From NCBI GenBank assembly GCA_015501605.1, contig JADNRZ010000010.1:682001-746000 (forward strand): a stretch of DNA of 64,000 bases. The letters run 5' to 3'. Of the stretch, positions 32,499 through 43,861 are shown in pieces. The stretch comes from Panaeolus papilionaceus (taxonomy: Eukaryota > Basidiomycota > Agaricomycetes > Agaricales). The notes beneath the pieces are model-generated. The model was not told the origin of the DNA. It saw only the letters and a list, made by a program, of their open reading frames with translations, and searched no databases. How positions within the stretch are numbered: the first letter of the stretch is position 1; every line of letters starts with the position of its first letter. The position numbers and the translations under genes were made by a program.

Positions 32499-32829
32499 AG
32501 AATGCAGGTCCAGGCAATGAAAGAAACAATATAAAAGAAGGAAAATGAAAAGGGCAAATGAAGAAAATGAAATGAAACGGGTGAAGGGAACTGCATGGTG
32601 GATGAAAAACATATTGTGTGATGTGAGCTTTGACAAGTGTCCAGCGCGGCTTCGGCAATCACCGGTACGATGCCTGTCCCTGACAAACATGTGCATCGAG
32701 TTACTATTAGTTACAACACAGCGGCAAACTCAGCAACATTTCGATCGCCTACTTACTGTCACTTCAGATTGACTTGGAATATTCAAAGCAACTCTTTAAA
32801 GAAAAATTATGACTTAGATCCAACGCTTT
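32499..32829. other. Intergenic region, nothing recognised
   Basis: This is a purine-rich stretch between the repeat array and the likely 3' end of the unknown-family gene. No gene is seen. Confidence 0.4.
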
Positions 32830-34940
32830 TTACGGAGTACTAGGCTTATAAAATGTGCATCGAACTTGAAAAAATACAACGACTACCATTCCAACGGCAC
32901 AAAACTGCTTACAATCTGCAGAGAATGGTATCTGAGGAAATGTTCAAACAGAACATAGAGAGGTTGAACTCACTCCGAGGTAATAGACAAATAAACGCTC
33001 CATGCGCACTCCTTCAGTTGAGCCGTCCATCTTGTCCAGGGCCATGAATCCATTCCCGTATACAAAGAGGCCATAGTGTTTTACATCGCGCTTGTCAGCG
33101 CTAGGATCGATGAATTCCTGGCTGTATTCAGGCTCATACCAAAAATTGGCATCTTTTGGTGTAAATCTACTCGAGTAACGGAAGATGTGATCACGAAGGT
33201 CGTCGTATAGATCCGCTGTAGAAGAGATAAACAAGATACGTTAGCCTGAGTGCCGAGTATAAAAAGTCTGAGGTGCTTGCATCGCATGTAAGCAGGGAAT
33301 CTGGTATCATCACGCCTATATTTTCAACAACATCAGTCAACGGCGCGTATATATGCGAGCTTAAGCACATACTTGAATAACTCTGCGTTCATCCACTTCT
33401 CGACATCCTCCTCGGAAGTATAAGCCTCGTTCAAGAGGAGTAGCTTGTCGAACGCCTGTACAGGCTTTTTGGGCTTCTTGTCCAGAGGTACAGTTTGGAG
33501 ACCTTTATATTCGAACTCGAAAACCTGGTTCCATCTCTCTTTTGCGTATGAGAACATGCAGTCTTTCATCGCGAGAGCATCGAAGGTTTTGCCAGCATGG
33601 GGATCCTAGGCGCCGGTATTAATATTGATCCTGAACCTCGATCAGCGAGAAATATCACGACGTTACCTTAAGATGAACACGAAGGTTATTGCAGAGCTGC
33701 TTGAACAGTTCCTGAGAGAGCTCCTGCCAGGGATTTTGCTCCTTGTAGACAATCTAGATGTTATAGAATGTACTGATGTTAGAAAAGGGGCAAAAGAAAA
33801 AAGCCGTGCAGAGCCGTGCACGGCCGTGCAGCCTCTACCGTGCAATTATGCTAAATGCACGGCTATGCACGGCTATGCACGGCCACACGGCTCATACTCC
33901 AAGGTCTCGAATATATCATTCAGGTATCTAGGTTCGTTTAGCATGTATGAATAAGACGTGCGCATGTCACCTTGGTCAGTATTGTCACTGGGTTCTCTCC
34001 AACCATCGAGATCGATAGAAGTATGGAGTTTACCTCTCTCATAGATATATGGAGCCTGTTACCGATCCTCCAACGGTGGTAGTCCAATGTGGTTGATGAT
34101 ATCTAACCGTCTATGTGACAATGGTGGAATGATAAACAAAAAAATATGTCAATTAAAACAATGGAATTTTCGAAGGTTGGGTGTAGTGAATTACAGGTGT
34201 TTGACCTTGTGCCGCTGCTCAGTGCCACTGGCACATACTCATACTTGACATCAGGAGAGCTGGAGTGGTCCACAGATGGGTATGAGCTACAGAGAAGATC
34301 AAAGTCAGGAAACATGATGTTGGGCGAAAACCTATGAGTGAGAACATGATTCAAAGTGGAAACAGCAAGCATATGGAGATGTGTGGGATCGGCAATGTGA
34401 GTACTAAGAGTAGGGTAATTCCCCCTGAACATCAACAATACACATTAAATTCAACCACTAGGTCAGCCACTAAAGCGTCTGAGACCTCAAAGATCTCCTC
34501 TTCAAATCATCATTTCTCTGCACAGTAGCTGCACGGCTGGTCAACCCTTTGCACGGCAATCGCACGGTAGGTGCACGGCTGATCCACGGCTCTGCACGGT
34601 CATGCACGGCTATGCACGGCTGTGCACATCGTTGCACATCTTTGCACGGCTGGCAGAGAAGTCAGCACGGCTCAGCACGGTCACTCTATTGTAATAAAGA
34701 TGTCAGGATATTGATAAAATAGAGGTATTTATGTGAGCGGTAACGATCAATCAATATACAATGTTCAATGTTGGTCAATAATGATAAACGCTATATTTCA
34801 CAAACATCCCCAACTGATGTCGAGAGCATTGTACATCTCAAGGTGTAGGACAAGCTCATCGAGGCGAATTGATGGGACAAATCTGCCCCCCAGACAGTGA
34901 GCTAACTTGCATACCCCTCAACAGTGGTCGCGTTTCTCAT
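32830..34940 (-). CDS. Unknown-family intron-rich gene, copy 1 (partial model)
   Basis: I cannot name this family. Supported exons on the minus strand are 33753-33667 (VYKEQNPWQELSQELFKQLC), 33605-33373 (MFSYAKERWNQVFEFEYKGL, ending ELFK), an exon near 33320-33285 (RDDTRFPAYMRC), and about 33222-32974 (SDLYDDLRDHIFRYSSRFT, then VKHYGLFVYGNGFMALDKMD, ending VYYLG). A further exon lies near 34020-33898 (SIDLDGWREPSDNTDQ) and a plausible start exon at 34940 (MRNATTVEG). A last exon running to the stop at 32830 is possible. The intron between about 33897 and 33754 is filled by GCACGG-type repeats. The pattern 'VY-NG....DGST....VVY-(L/V)G' is shared with copy 2 at 35.5-36.9 kb, so the two are related. 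Whether it is functional is open. Confidence 0.45.
33790..33895. repeat. GCACGG decamer repeat cluster I (palindromic halves)
   Basis: The left half carries GCCGTGCA units and the right half TGCACGGC units, so the cluster is an inverted repeat able to fold on itself. The right half reads GCACGGCTAT twice in tandem. It starts next to a poly-A/purine tract and fits inside a probable intron of the unknown-family gene copy 1. Confidence 0.75.
34528..34690. repeat. GCACGG decamer repeat cluster II
   Basis: About a dozen units of a GCACGG core plus four variable bases (GCACGGCTAT, GCACGGCTGT, GCACATCGTT and others) lie in 160 bp; spacing in the centre is 10 bp. Orientation is mainly TGCACGGC on the plus strand. 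It separates the probable first exon of the copy 1 gene from its later exons. Confidence 0.75.
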
Positions 34941-35319
34941 CCTAGTCAAGGAATTACACCAGATTACGAGAGGGTATTATGAAATAAAGTAACTAATTAC
35001 AAGCTCATAAGGGATCGGATATCCGAGTCATATTTAGACATATGATGATCACACTGACATTCAACTATGCCAAATTGCTTGTTCATAGAGAGTAGAAGCA
35101 CTAATGAGGTCAGCATTTTGCATCCTTGTTGTTGCTCGCCTTGTGAAGAGAGCCCTCAGCTGGAAAATTACATCACCACACGTCCACAGGTCCAAGTTAA
35201 TTACAATTAGTGTGATTGAGATGAAATTATTCTCGGAAGTGTACTATTGTAGCATTCCCCATGTTACATCGCACATGTAATGATGCACAGGTAACTTTTA
35301 TGCCTAATTCGCGAAAGCG

Positions 35320-35410
35320 CACGGTCGACGCACGGCTGTTGCACGGTTGTGCATGACCCCGCACGGCTCTGCACGGTACTGCACGGTCATGCACGGCTCT
35401 GCACGGCTTT
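35320..35410. repeat. GCACGG decamer repeat cluster III
   Basis: Consecutive 10-bp units GCACGGCTCT, GCACGGTACT, GCACGGTCAT, GCACGGCTCT end at a T6 tract (35407-35412). Seen on the minus strand, it begins with AAAAAAGCCGTGCAGAGCCG, which is the same start as cluster I has on the plus strand. Clusters I and III are therefore inverted copies about 1.5 kb apart. Confidence 0.75.
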
Positions 35411-35479
35411 TTTCCCGTGCCCAATGCTGCGTAGTTTTGTGGTCATGCCAGGACATAACGATACCTGACTGTCGAATGG

Positions 35480-36932
35480 GGTTAGGGAGATGGTATGGGT
35501 GAGCATACGTTTGGTCGAAGCGTGTCATGGCCCATGAATTTGTCGCAGTGCTCGTGTGGAGGGATTGGCACACGCCGACGATGTCGTTAAACGCCGTCGC
35601 TAAAATTCCAACACAGGAGATTAGGCAATGTCGTGAGCTCTGCTGAGTAAGGAGAAACGCACGGCCAGTACTTGGCATATTGAGAGCGATTCCCCTGTAG
35701 GGAGGGTAAATGACTGGTAAGACATGACACTCGAAGGGAAATGATGTGCATATACATACTTGAAAACCCGATTCTCGACATAGTTCCTCACAGCGTCGCC
35801 AACGTCGACCCCTTCGGGGATGTAACACACATTCGAGGTTCGTCCCAACATACCCCCTCTGACATCATGGGCGCGAAGCGACGTTGGGGGATTGTCAGCG
35901 TACTTGTGTCCAAACTCTGTCTCAAACTGTTTCTGGGTGTACACGTCCAACGTCTCTTTGAGCTCTTTCTGAATTTTTGGAATTGCCGAAACCTATTCAT
36001 CGCCAAGGTAACTTGAGCACTATGATAAAATGTAATGGACAAATGCATATGGACAACTTACGCCTGCACGCTCCGCAGCGGACTTGTACGCTTCAGCCCG
36101 AATCAAATCACGAGTCTTCTTTCTCTCCGTGGTGACAGTGTAGTAGACCTTGATTAAGATCCTGTCAGAACAACATTTTGATACGCTGATAGTGCGTTAC
36201 AGCGAGAAGACATTTACCCCAACAAAGTAAACTACACATATGTTAACAGTCGATCCATCCTCGAGAAGCGATCCGTTGCAGTACACCATAACTGAGTCGC
36301 ACTTGTAAGATTCCTTATCCTCGATCTGGGCGTCGTACAACCTGGTGAATTCTTTCATCTTCCATTGATTTTGCGTGTCCCTCTCCACAATGTTATACGC
36401 GATGTTGCTCAGAGCGGATTCGGCAGCCTCGAAAAAAGAAATAGATGAAGTATCAGATATCATGATAGGAGTGGCAGGATCATCGAAGGGCACCTGCCAT
36501 CCACGAAGGCAGCTGAAGACCACTATTATCGTTTATCAGACATGTGGCTAATAAATTACATATGTGACCAAGACTCACTCAAATACACCTTTCTTGAGAT
36601 CGTTAGCAATTTGGGTGCAAATGGTGTGAGCGGGCTGGTTTGTCCCCAAAGACGCTGGCGGCCTGATGATGGTGGTGTGTTCATTGAAATCATATCCGTA
36701 TACATCCTTGAAGTGCGCCATGGCGAGCATCTTCAAGATAATCGCTAACGCTGTATTGTCTGGAACGGTGGCTTTGTAGTCCTACAGCAGCATGAGATTG
36801 GGGTTGAAGGATTGAACACGATGTTTTCCTGCTCACATTCATCAACAACTCTCGGGCGTTGATGAGAAGCTGACCCCTCAAGTCGTCTTGGACCTCCGAT
36901 ACGAACTTCTTGGTATCTCCGCCTCCGAGCAT
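35480..36932 (-). CDS. Unknown-family intron-rich gene, copy 2 (partial model)
   Basis: Proposed exons: 36932-36837 (MLGGGDTKKFVSEVQDDLRG), 36781-36579 (AMAHFKDVYGYDFNEHTTII), 36512-36218 (CLRGWQVPFDDPATPIMISD, ending VVYFVG), 36148-36062 (TTERKKTRDLIRAEAYKSAA), 35992-35760 (VYTQKQFETEFGHKYADNPP, ending RVFK), 35694-35663, and 35599 to about 35480 (AFNDIVGVCQSLHTSTATNS). Phases agree at each join except the one into 36148, which needs a weak AAG acceptor. The frame could also begin further left at 36983. Beyond 35480 the reading runs into GCACGG cluster III and stops making sense. The alternating exon ends FK/ and VY-(L/V)G recur in copy 1, so these are tandem relatives or two halves of one long gene. 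No known domain is recognised. Confidence 0.45.
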
Positions 36933-36983
36933 GTTGGTTGAGTGGTGGATGAAGAGCCATTGGAGATAATGGTTTGAAAGCAC

Positions 36984-37385
36984 TTTTCAGTGATCAAAAC
37001 GTGTCGTGACTTGTGAGCAGATCTTGATTCAAGAGATGAAACTAGATAGTTAGGTGGGTAAGAATCGGAAAAAGGGAACAGCGACAACGGTTGGAGCTGT
37101 CCCTTCCTTGGGCGAGAGCCAAAGCGAGGACGGCTGAACCCCCTCGCTTATTGCTCTCTCCCCACCTAACAAAACTGGTTGAATCGTGAGGAAGGGAAGG
37201 ATGAAAAGAGAGGCGGGTGGGGAAAAATAAATAAATAACAAACCTCAAATGCCACCACGTGGGTGGGCAAAATAAGCACATTCCTTTTGGAACTGCGACC
37301 AGAAACAGTGACTACGCACAGAAGTATCTGTGGCGAGATTGACAGCTGTATTTCTCGGGATAGATGATACCAGATACAATCTAAT
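36984..37385. other. Short intergenic region
   Basis: This is the 5' flank of the unknown-family gene copy 2 and the 3' flank of the GH43 gene. Nothing else is recognised. Confidence 0.4.
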
Positions 37386-39325
37386 CTACGAAGCGGAAAT
37401 CGTGAACGAGGAGACAGTAACACTACCTCCAAGCGACGAAGTAGCGTAGTTAAGAATACCAAACCTATAGCCCATGAAGAACTGCCACTCCGTGTTCAAC
37501 GAGAACGCACCACCAAGCCTTGTGAATGTGCTGCCATTCGTGCTATAACTGAACAGCCCCTGCTTCGAGCCCGTACTCCCGGGCCTGATATCCGCCGCAA
37601 CCCTCAACCAGATGCGGCCAGTAGCAGGGATCGAGCCACCCACAGCAGATTCAGAGCCAGTGCCCGTCGTCACCCACGATGTGTTCATATCGACGCCTGT
37701 GACGTACACCACACGAGCGCCTCCGTTATCTTTCTTGATCCCAATCCACGCCGTCTTGTGCCTCACAAGCGCCAATCCAGCTCTATCTCCATCTTTCATT
37801 CCTGAGTAATCGAGAACAATCGTCGCTGTCGACTGCGGACCCACGATACGACGCGTGAGCGTGTTTCGGGCATTGTAGAAATCGTTCGTGACTGATGCAG
37901 TGGAAAGCTTCAAGCCGCTGCCAACAGAGAACTTGCTCGTATCTGGGTTATGGTTCCATTCCCATTCGGGAGAGAGACTGGATCCAGTGAACGAGTCGGT
38001 GCCGAAGGGAGATTTGACGGGTCGAGCGGGGAGGGGGTAGTTGTACGATGTACCGAATTGGCCGTTGACGAGTTGGGCAGTGGGGAAGCCATCGGAACCC
38101 CAAGTGAAGGGAAGCATGACGGGGATACGACCACCAGGATAAGCGTCGACGAAGCCAATATAGTACCATCTGCCATCGGGGGTATCGACGATACCTCCCT
38201 GGTGGGGACCTGCAGCCCCAGCAACGGGAGAACCGACATCGCGGACGAATTTCTTGATGGTATATGGACCCCATGGTGTACCGGAGTTGGATTTAAGAAT
38301 ATATTCTCCACCGGGCGTTGGCTGTGTAACGGCGATGTAATAGTTGTTGTTGATCCTGTACATGCGAGAGCCTTCGATCGTGCCGATGTCTGAAGGCGAG
38401 GTGTAAACTGATTGAGCGCGAACCTGGGAGAACCCATCGGAAGAGAGCTGAGCGACGCTGATGGTTGTACCGCCGTATGCGACGTAGATGGTGTCGGTGG
38501 TTTCGTCAATGAGAAGACCAGCGTCATAGTAGCAATTGTTGATTGGTCCGTGACGGGTCCATGGGCCACTGGCGCTAGAGGAAGTGTAGACGTATGTCTT
38601 GGAGAATTCGATGCATCCAATCCAGTAGAAGAGACCGTTGGACTTGCGGTAACGAAGACTCGAAGCCCAGATACCTTTCACGTATGCGCGATTTCCATTG
38701 GTGAGACTGTACTTGGAGTCCCAGTCGAGAGTCGGGACTAAAGAAGACAAAGGGGTTTAGCGCTTATTGAAGCAGATGCCAATGAATTACTTATTTACCC
38801 GAATGGCCTACATACTCCCAATTAACGAGGTCATAAGAGCGTAGAATGGGAGCACCAGGCGAGTAGTGCATCGTCGATGCTGAATAGTAGTATGTGTCCC
38901 CGACACGGAAGACATCGAGATCGGCGAGATCTTCCCAGATGATAGGCTGCTTGAATGTTTGAGTATTAGTATTAGTTGGTGCTGGTGACGTGACGGTCGT
39001 TCTGGGAGTTGTTGTCGGCACCACAGTAGTTCCACCAGACCCAGGAATACACTAGAAATAGTTTAAGTAAATCGGTTGGCGTAGATCACAAGTAGCAGAA
39101 CACGGACCTGGGAGTAATAGGGGTTGGAATAGGTGCAAACCGCGCCAGACACACAGGTGGTGGGACCTGTCCAGCCCTGTCCACCACATTGTCCTACGAG
39201 CGACGTTTCAGATAAAGTTTCTACGGTCATGTCCAAGGGCAGGAGTACTTACCGTAGAGGGGGGACTGAGCTGCGGAAAGCAGAAAGAGGGATGCGAGGA
39301 CGACGCCCCGAGTAACAAAATGCAT
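37386..39325 (-). CDS. Secreted CBM1-GH43 glycoside hydrolase
   Basis: Four exons (39325-39253, 39193-39108, 39051-38799, 38737-37386) encode 587 residues. A signal peptide ([20 protein letters not shown]) leads into a fungal cellulose-binding CBM1 at about residues 24-54 ([15 protein letters not shown], four Cys). A Thr/Pro-rich linker follows, then a GH43 five-bladed propeller from about residue 90. [20 protein letters not shown] holds the general-base Asp (residue 97 by my alignment), and [18 protein letters not shown] the general-acid Glu. The last 200 residues form a beta-sandwich-like accessory domain. Such enzymes release arabinose or xylose from xylan; the sequence reminds me of subfamily 36 arabinofuranosidases, but that assignment needs a search. 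The CBM1 points to plant-wall polysaccharide as substrate and to a wood- or litter-decay life style. Confidence 0.93.
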
Positions 39326-39364
39326 GCTGGAGAATGCACGTCTTCCACGAAACACATACAGTAC

Positions 39365-39371
39365 TTATATA
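39365..39371 (-). promoter_or_regulatory. TATA box of the GH43 gene
   Basis: TATATAA on the minus strand lies 40 nt upstream of the ATG at 39325, which implies a very short 5' UTR. Confidence 0.55.
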
Positions 39372-40237
39372 GGGTCTTCAATGCATCGTCGCAAAATGTT
39401 CGGATTCAACCCTACACAAAGAATGGGACATCATGACAAGGTCTTCAGTAAAGGGGATGCGTGTGCTGGGATTGACGTTTAGGAGAACACTCCAACTAAA
39501 AATGCGGCTACTGCGAAAGAAGGAGCATAGTCATCACAATGATATGGGTGGGCGGGGTCACGTTTGAGGTGGGTGCAATTGAGTTTCTCCAGAAGCGACA
39601 TTCCGGTGTTTCGACGCGTTTCGTGTATCAAACCCAGTTCTAAGCCGTAGTCTCGTCTGATAAATAGCATAAAAGCTTACTTTGAGACCAGGAAGAAGCG
39701 CTGGTCAAGAATTTTATGAGAAGATGACAGTTAAGAACAAGCCAGAAAGGCAAAGAAACTGAGCCCAAATTTCCTTGTCCGACCAAATTCCCATCAACGA
39801 CGATAGCTTCCGATGCAAACATTTTCCTGACGGCCCGATGCTATGTCAAGGAGCTCCCTCATGTGCATGGCGTGTGACGTCCAAACATACAGAAGTCTTA
39901 TGAGTTATTCCATGAAAATCCCACCTTCCAGGCGGACAGATGAAATAGGGGCTACCAACTTGTGACATCCACAGAGCGACAGAAATAGCCTGACCGTGTT
40001 AAAATGCTCCAATTGCAACTATTCACGGATCATTCTCCTATTATCTCAATTCAATACTCTGTGAGCCAAAATGAATGAATCTGGGGTGATGTCGCAGCGG
40101 GTGGCGGTGTTTATAATAAACCGGACATTTCTCGCTAATAAAATCGATTCGAGTCCCTATTGAGCTACTCATCAGATATCAAGAAGGGTAGATTCGACTA
40201 GAAGGTTCAAAAACCTCAGTTAAAGATAAGGCAACTC
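39372..40237. other. Intergenic region, nothing recognised
   Basis: Upstream region of the GH43 gene and 3' flank of the first dehydrogenase. Only short overlapping frames are seen. Confidence 0.45.
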
Positions 40238-41910
40238 TCAATTCTTGACGACCCTAATAACAACCTTCCCAACGTGATTCTGCGACTCCAGGTGTTCGAA
40301 CGCCTTAATCGTCTCGTCATAGTTGAATGCCCGATCGATAACGGGACGCGTCGTTTCAGGGTTTGCTTCAAGAAGGCGTACCATATCTTCGAACCTACGC
40401 GTAATACAGATGAGCAGATGTGGTATATCTGAAAACGAGCAGTGAGGGCTTACTGTGCGACAGACCCGATCAGAATCCCTCGAAGAGTGGCTGCGCGTTG
40501 GATGAGGGGGAAAACGCTGGGAACTTTGTCATTCTAAAGTGTAGGCAATAGGTCAGATATTTTTGAACAATCCCAGAACAAGCATACTGCGGCGTACCCC
40601 AGACACAAATCCGATGATGTGAACCTGACCACTTCCCATCTTCGTAGCAGCGATCGATTGTTCGAGAGTTGAACTGACTTCGACCGTGTGATCAACGCCA
40701 CGACCATTCGTCTATTACACGTCCCATACAAAGTACCTTTAAATCGCATGGATATGGATGGAAATGTAACACACGTACGATGTTCATGACAACCTTATGC
40801 CATTCAGGGCTTTTCTTGTAGTTGATAATGTGCTTAGCTCCCAACTTCGTTGCGACTTTCAGTTTGTCGTCAGCAGATGATGTAGCAATGACCGTTGCGC
40901 CTGCCGCGACGGCTAACTGAAGGGCGAAACTGTGTGGTTTTAGAGGAATGATCGTAAGCCCGTTCAGCCAGTGTAAAGACGAGAATACTTACATGGAAAC
41001 TCCTCCTGTACCAAGAACGAGTACGGTATCACCTGCTTTGATGGGTACTGGACCATGGAGCGCATTGTATGCCGTTAAAGCAGCACACCTGTTGCATCGT
41101 AAATATCCTATCACGTTTATGAAGTACTCGAAACAAGACGCACGGCAAAGTCGAAGCTTCTTCATATGAGAGATGATTAGGAATCCTAACCAGGGACTAT
41201 AGACGTTTCCTTGTCAGCTATCTCCCAGAGCCTTGCCAAACGAACGTTGACTCACATGAACCGGTACAACTTTGAACTGCGTCAACACCCCCTGAGCTGT
41301 CGCGCCAAATGCCGACTTCATAATCTCAGGTGTGATGTCACCATAAAGGTGGTCAGGGGTAAAATTGGCGCAGACTCTGTCGCCGACTTTCCATTTCTTG
41401 CTTTCGTTTACCGACGACCCAACCGCGATGATTTCACCCGCCATGTCAGAGCATGGGATGAGATTTGGGGGTACTCTTTGTTCAGCAGAATATCAAGTTT
41501 GGGTCAGGGCAATGAAGTCAAGTCGTTCGATGAACATAACTCACTCTGTTCCGTATTTTCCGCTGGTCACCAGCAAGTCTCGATACTACGTCCGTCAACC
41601 TTAAATTCGTTCTAGGTTTAAGTAAATATGTGATTGAATCTCACCTGAAGCGATACAGCGTGGACCTTGACGAGGACGTCGTGTGAACTGATCTGGGGAA
41701 TAGGCGTTTCGCGGAGGACGAGCTGTTTGTATGAACCGACCTACAATGCACAAGAGGGCGGGTGAACATACGTCATCACAATTAACGTCACACATGTGCA
41801 ACAAGTAAAAGAATGTTATCAAGTATCCGGGCGTGATTTAAGCGCCGGCGACATACCTTGGGAAGGACATAGGACTGGGTGGTGGTTGGGAGCTTGTTTT
41901 CAGAGGGCAT
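40238..41910 (-). CDS. Medium-chain (zinc-type fold) alcohol dehydrogenase-like protein
   Basis: Ten exons encode 353 residues: 41910-41857, 41740-41645, 41585-41545, 41475-41256, 41196-41144, 41088-40993, 40929-40779, 40711-40598, 40533-40454 and 40394-40238. Most joins are confirmed by the tandem copy. The N-terminal GroES-like domain has DVLVKVHAVSLQYRDLLVTS and NLIPCSDMAGEIIAVGSSV. The Rossmann domain has GDTVLVLGTGGVSIFALQLA (GTGGVS, about residues 190-195), then AAGATVIATS. The catalytic-zinc Cys of true alcohol dehydrogenases is replaced in SLQYRDLL, and no four-Cys structural zinc loop is seen. It is therefore better read as a zinc-independent NADP(H) enzyme of quinone-oxidoreductase or enoyl-reductase type. 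The substrate is unknown. Confidence 0.9.
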
Positions 41911-41987
41911 TGTTGCGTATAATCAAAATTCGAGGTTCAAGTTGAGTAAGAGGTGGACAAGGAGGGCCGATGCTTGGATACAGGGTT

Positions 41988-41994
41988 TTTTATA
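41988..41994 (-). promoter_or_regulatory. TATA box of dehydrogenase copy 1
   Basis: TATAAAA on the minus strand lies about 80 nt upstream of the ATG at 41910. The surrounding block, including CTATCAGTCAGCCAAG further upstream, is repeated before copy 2. Confidence 0.55.
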
Positions 41995-42621
41995 TCCATG
42001 TCTCATGTCTCAAGTTGCTCCAAAAAAGCTCCCTGGCTTGGCTGACTGATAGTCCATGTCAGCAATGATCCACTTTTAGCCTCCCAATATTAAGCAGAAT
42101 CCTCTCACAGTCAGCATTTCTGGAGAGCTTACCGATATTCGAGAGTCTGAACATTTTCGGACTCTGAACTTGACCGGACTACACATCCTCACATCTGCAG
42201 CGCTGCGGGTTTCGCAGCAGTGCGATGTCATTATGTAATACAAATTTTGGCACACACTGTCACTTTCGAGTCACACATGATAATCTTTAATCAATTCATA
42301 TCTATATTCTTCATTACAAGCTCATGCCACTTAAATCCTACTGTAAAGAGGCTATGGATGCATTTCTACTGTCAATGGCAGTTAGGGATGTATTTTCTTA
42401 ATGTTTGGGATAGGTTTTTCAGAAGGAGTGTTGGATTTGTTATGAGAGGGAGGCATTATAGATGTGTAAATAATTAAACAGAGGTAAACGAGTGGGTATA
42501 ATTGAATAAATGAGCGTGTTTTAGCTTGAATATGAATTAATGAATTGGTGATGTGGCAGGTTAAGCCGCGCGTGTCACAAAACCGTCACAACAGAGTGTA
42601 TTACATAACATTCTCGCAGCG
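41995..42621. other. Spacer between the tandem dehydrogenases
   Basis: This holds the upstream region of copy 1. The three 3' exons expected for copy 2 (NGRGVDHTVEV onward) are not present here, so they were lost rather than displaced. Confidence 0.5.
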
Positions 42622-43774
42622 TCAACTTTGAACGTCCCTAATCGCCGGAACGGGATGAAAACGAAATAAACGTACGACTTCCAGGATATCCTTGTGCCAT
42701 TCGGGGCTCGTCTTATAGTTGATAGTATACTTAGCCCCCAACTTCGCTGCGATTTTCAGCTTGTCGTCAGAAGATGATGTAGCGATGACGGTAGCGCCGG
42801 CTGCGACGGCTAATTGGAGGGCGAAACTGTAGAATATGAGAGGAATAAGCCTGCTGCAATACAAAGACTTGGACAGCCCAGAATACTTACATGGAGACTC
42901 CTGTTGTGCCGAGAACGAGTAAAGTGTCGCCTGCTTTGATGGGTACTGGGCCGTGGAAAGCGTTGTATGCAGTTAAAGCAGCGCATCTATTGTGTCATAA
43001 ATATATCAGCCAGTCTGTGAAAAACTGGAAATAACACTTACGGCAAAGTCGAAGCTTCTTCATACGAGAGATGGTCAGGAATCCTAACCAAGGACTATAA
43101 AAATACACTCGTCAGTAAATTTCAAGCTCATTAAACCAAACATTGACTTACATGAGCAGGCACAACCTTGAATTGGGTCAAAACCCCCTGAGCCATCGCG
43201 TCAAATGCCGACTTCGAATTCATGATTTCAGGTGTGACATCACCATAAAGGTGGTCAGGATTAAAATTGGCGCAGACTCTGTGGCTGACGTTCCATTTCT
43301 TGTTTTCACTTAGCGACGAGCCGAGTGCGATTATTTCACCTGCCATGTTGGAGCATGGGATGAGGTTTGGAGGGCTTCTTTTTGAGCAGAATGTTAGCAA
43401 CGAATGAGTACGTAGAGTCGCTAGGTAAGCGTATTAACTCACTCTACTCCATATTTTCCGTTTGTCACCAGCAGGTCTCGATGCTACGTCCATCGATCTC
43501 GTCGTTCTCAATTTAAGATTGTGCGTAACTTGAAGCTCACCTGAAGCGATACAGCGTGGACCTTGACGAGGACGTCGTGCGAATTGATCTGAGGGATGGG
43601 CGTTTCACGGAGGATGAGCTCTTTGTAAGAGCCGGTCTATGTACGACATGCAATAGGGAGGGTGAAGGTACGTCATCATAATTGATATCACGTGAATAGA
43701 TTTAAGCGCTTGCGACGTACCTTGGGAAGGACGTAGGATTGAGTTGTGGTTGGGAGCTTGTTGCGAGAAGGCAT
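42622..43774 (-). pseudogene. 3'-truncated tandem copy of the dehydrogenase
   Basis: Seven exons match copy 1 in order, size and phase: 43774-43721, 43636-43541, 43483-43443, 43377-43152, 43094-43042, 42986-42891 and 42826-42622. Exons 1, 2, 3, 5 and 6 have the same lengths as in copy 1 (54, 96, 41, 53 and 96 nt). Exon 4 is 6 nt longer (NSKSAF in place of KSAF). After EWHKDILEV the frame runs on through what is a splice donor in copy 1 and stops after 19 further codons, giving 256 residues. The last 100 or so residues, which complete the catalytic domain and the dimer face, are missing. The cofactor motif is changed to GTTGVS and GDRVCANF to SHRVCANF. It is most likely a non-functional duplicate, although the frame is open and the promoter kept. 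Confidence 0.8.
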
Positions 43775-43853
43775 TGTTGAGTATAATAACCAAGGTTCGA
43801 GGTCCAAGTTGAACAAGGGGTCGACAAAGCGACTTGGAGCTTGGCTATAGGAC

Positions 43854-43861
43854 TTTTTATA
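43854..43861 (-). promoter_or_regulatory. TATA box of dehydrogenase copy 2
   Basis: TATAAAAA on the minus strand lies 80 nt upstream of the ATG at 43774, the same distance as in copy 1. This shows that the duplication included the promoter. Confidence 0.55.

Noticed and set aside
34103..34438. 111-codon minus frame between repeat clusters I and II
   Set aside because: It may contain part of an exon of the copy 1 gene, but I could not find splice sites that join it in frame, so it was not added as a separate gene.
33790..35410. CRISPR-like array of short repeats
   Set aside because: Units are 10 bp with 4 variable bases and no spacers of constant length, in a eukaryotic genome. A minisatellite or introner-like repeat fits better.
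35304..35450. In-frame reading of the GCACGG repeats as protein (KSRAEPC...)
   Set aside because: The frame stays open only because of the repeat sequence; the coding exons on the left stop making sense where the repeat begins.
37950..38393. 147-codon plus-strand frame
   Set aside because: Antisense of the GH43 catalytic domain, which has full family support on the minus strand.
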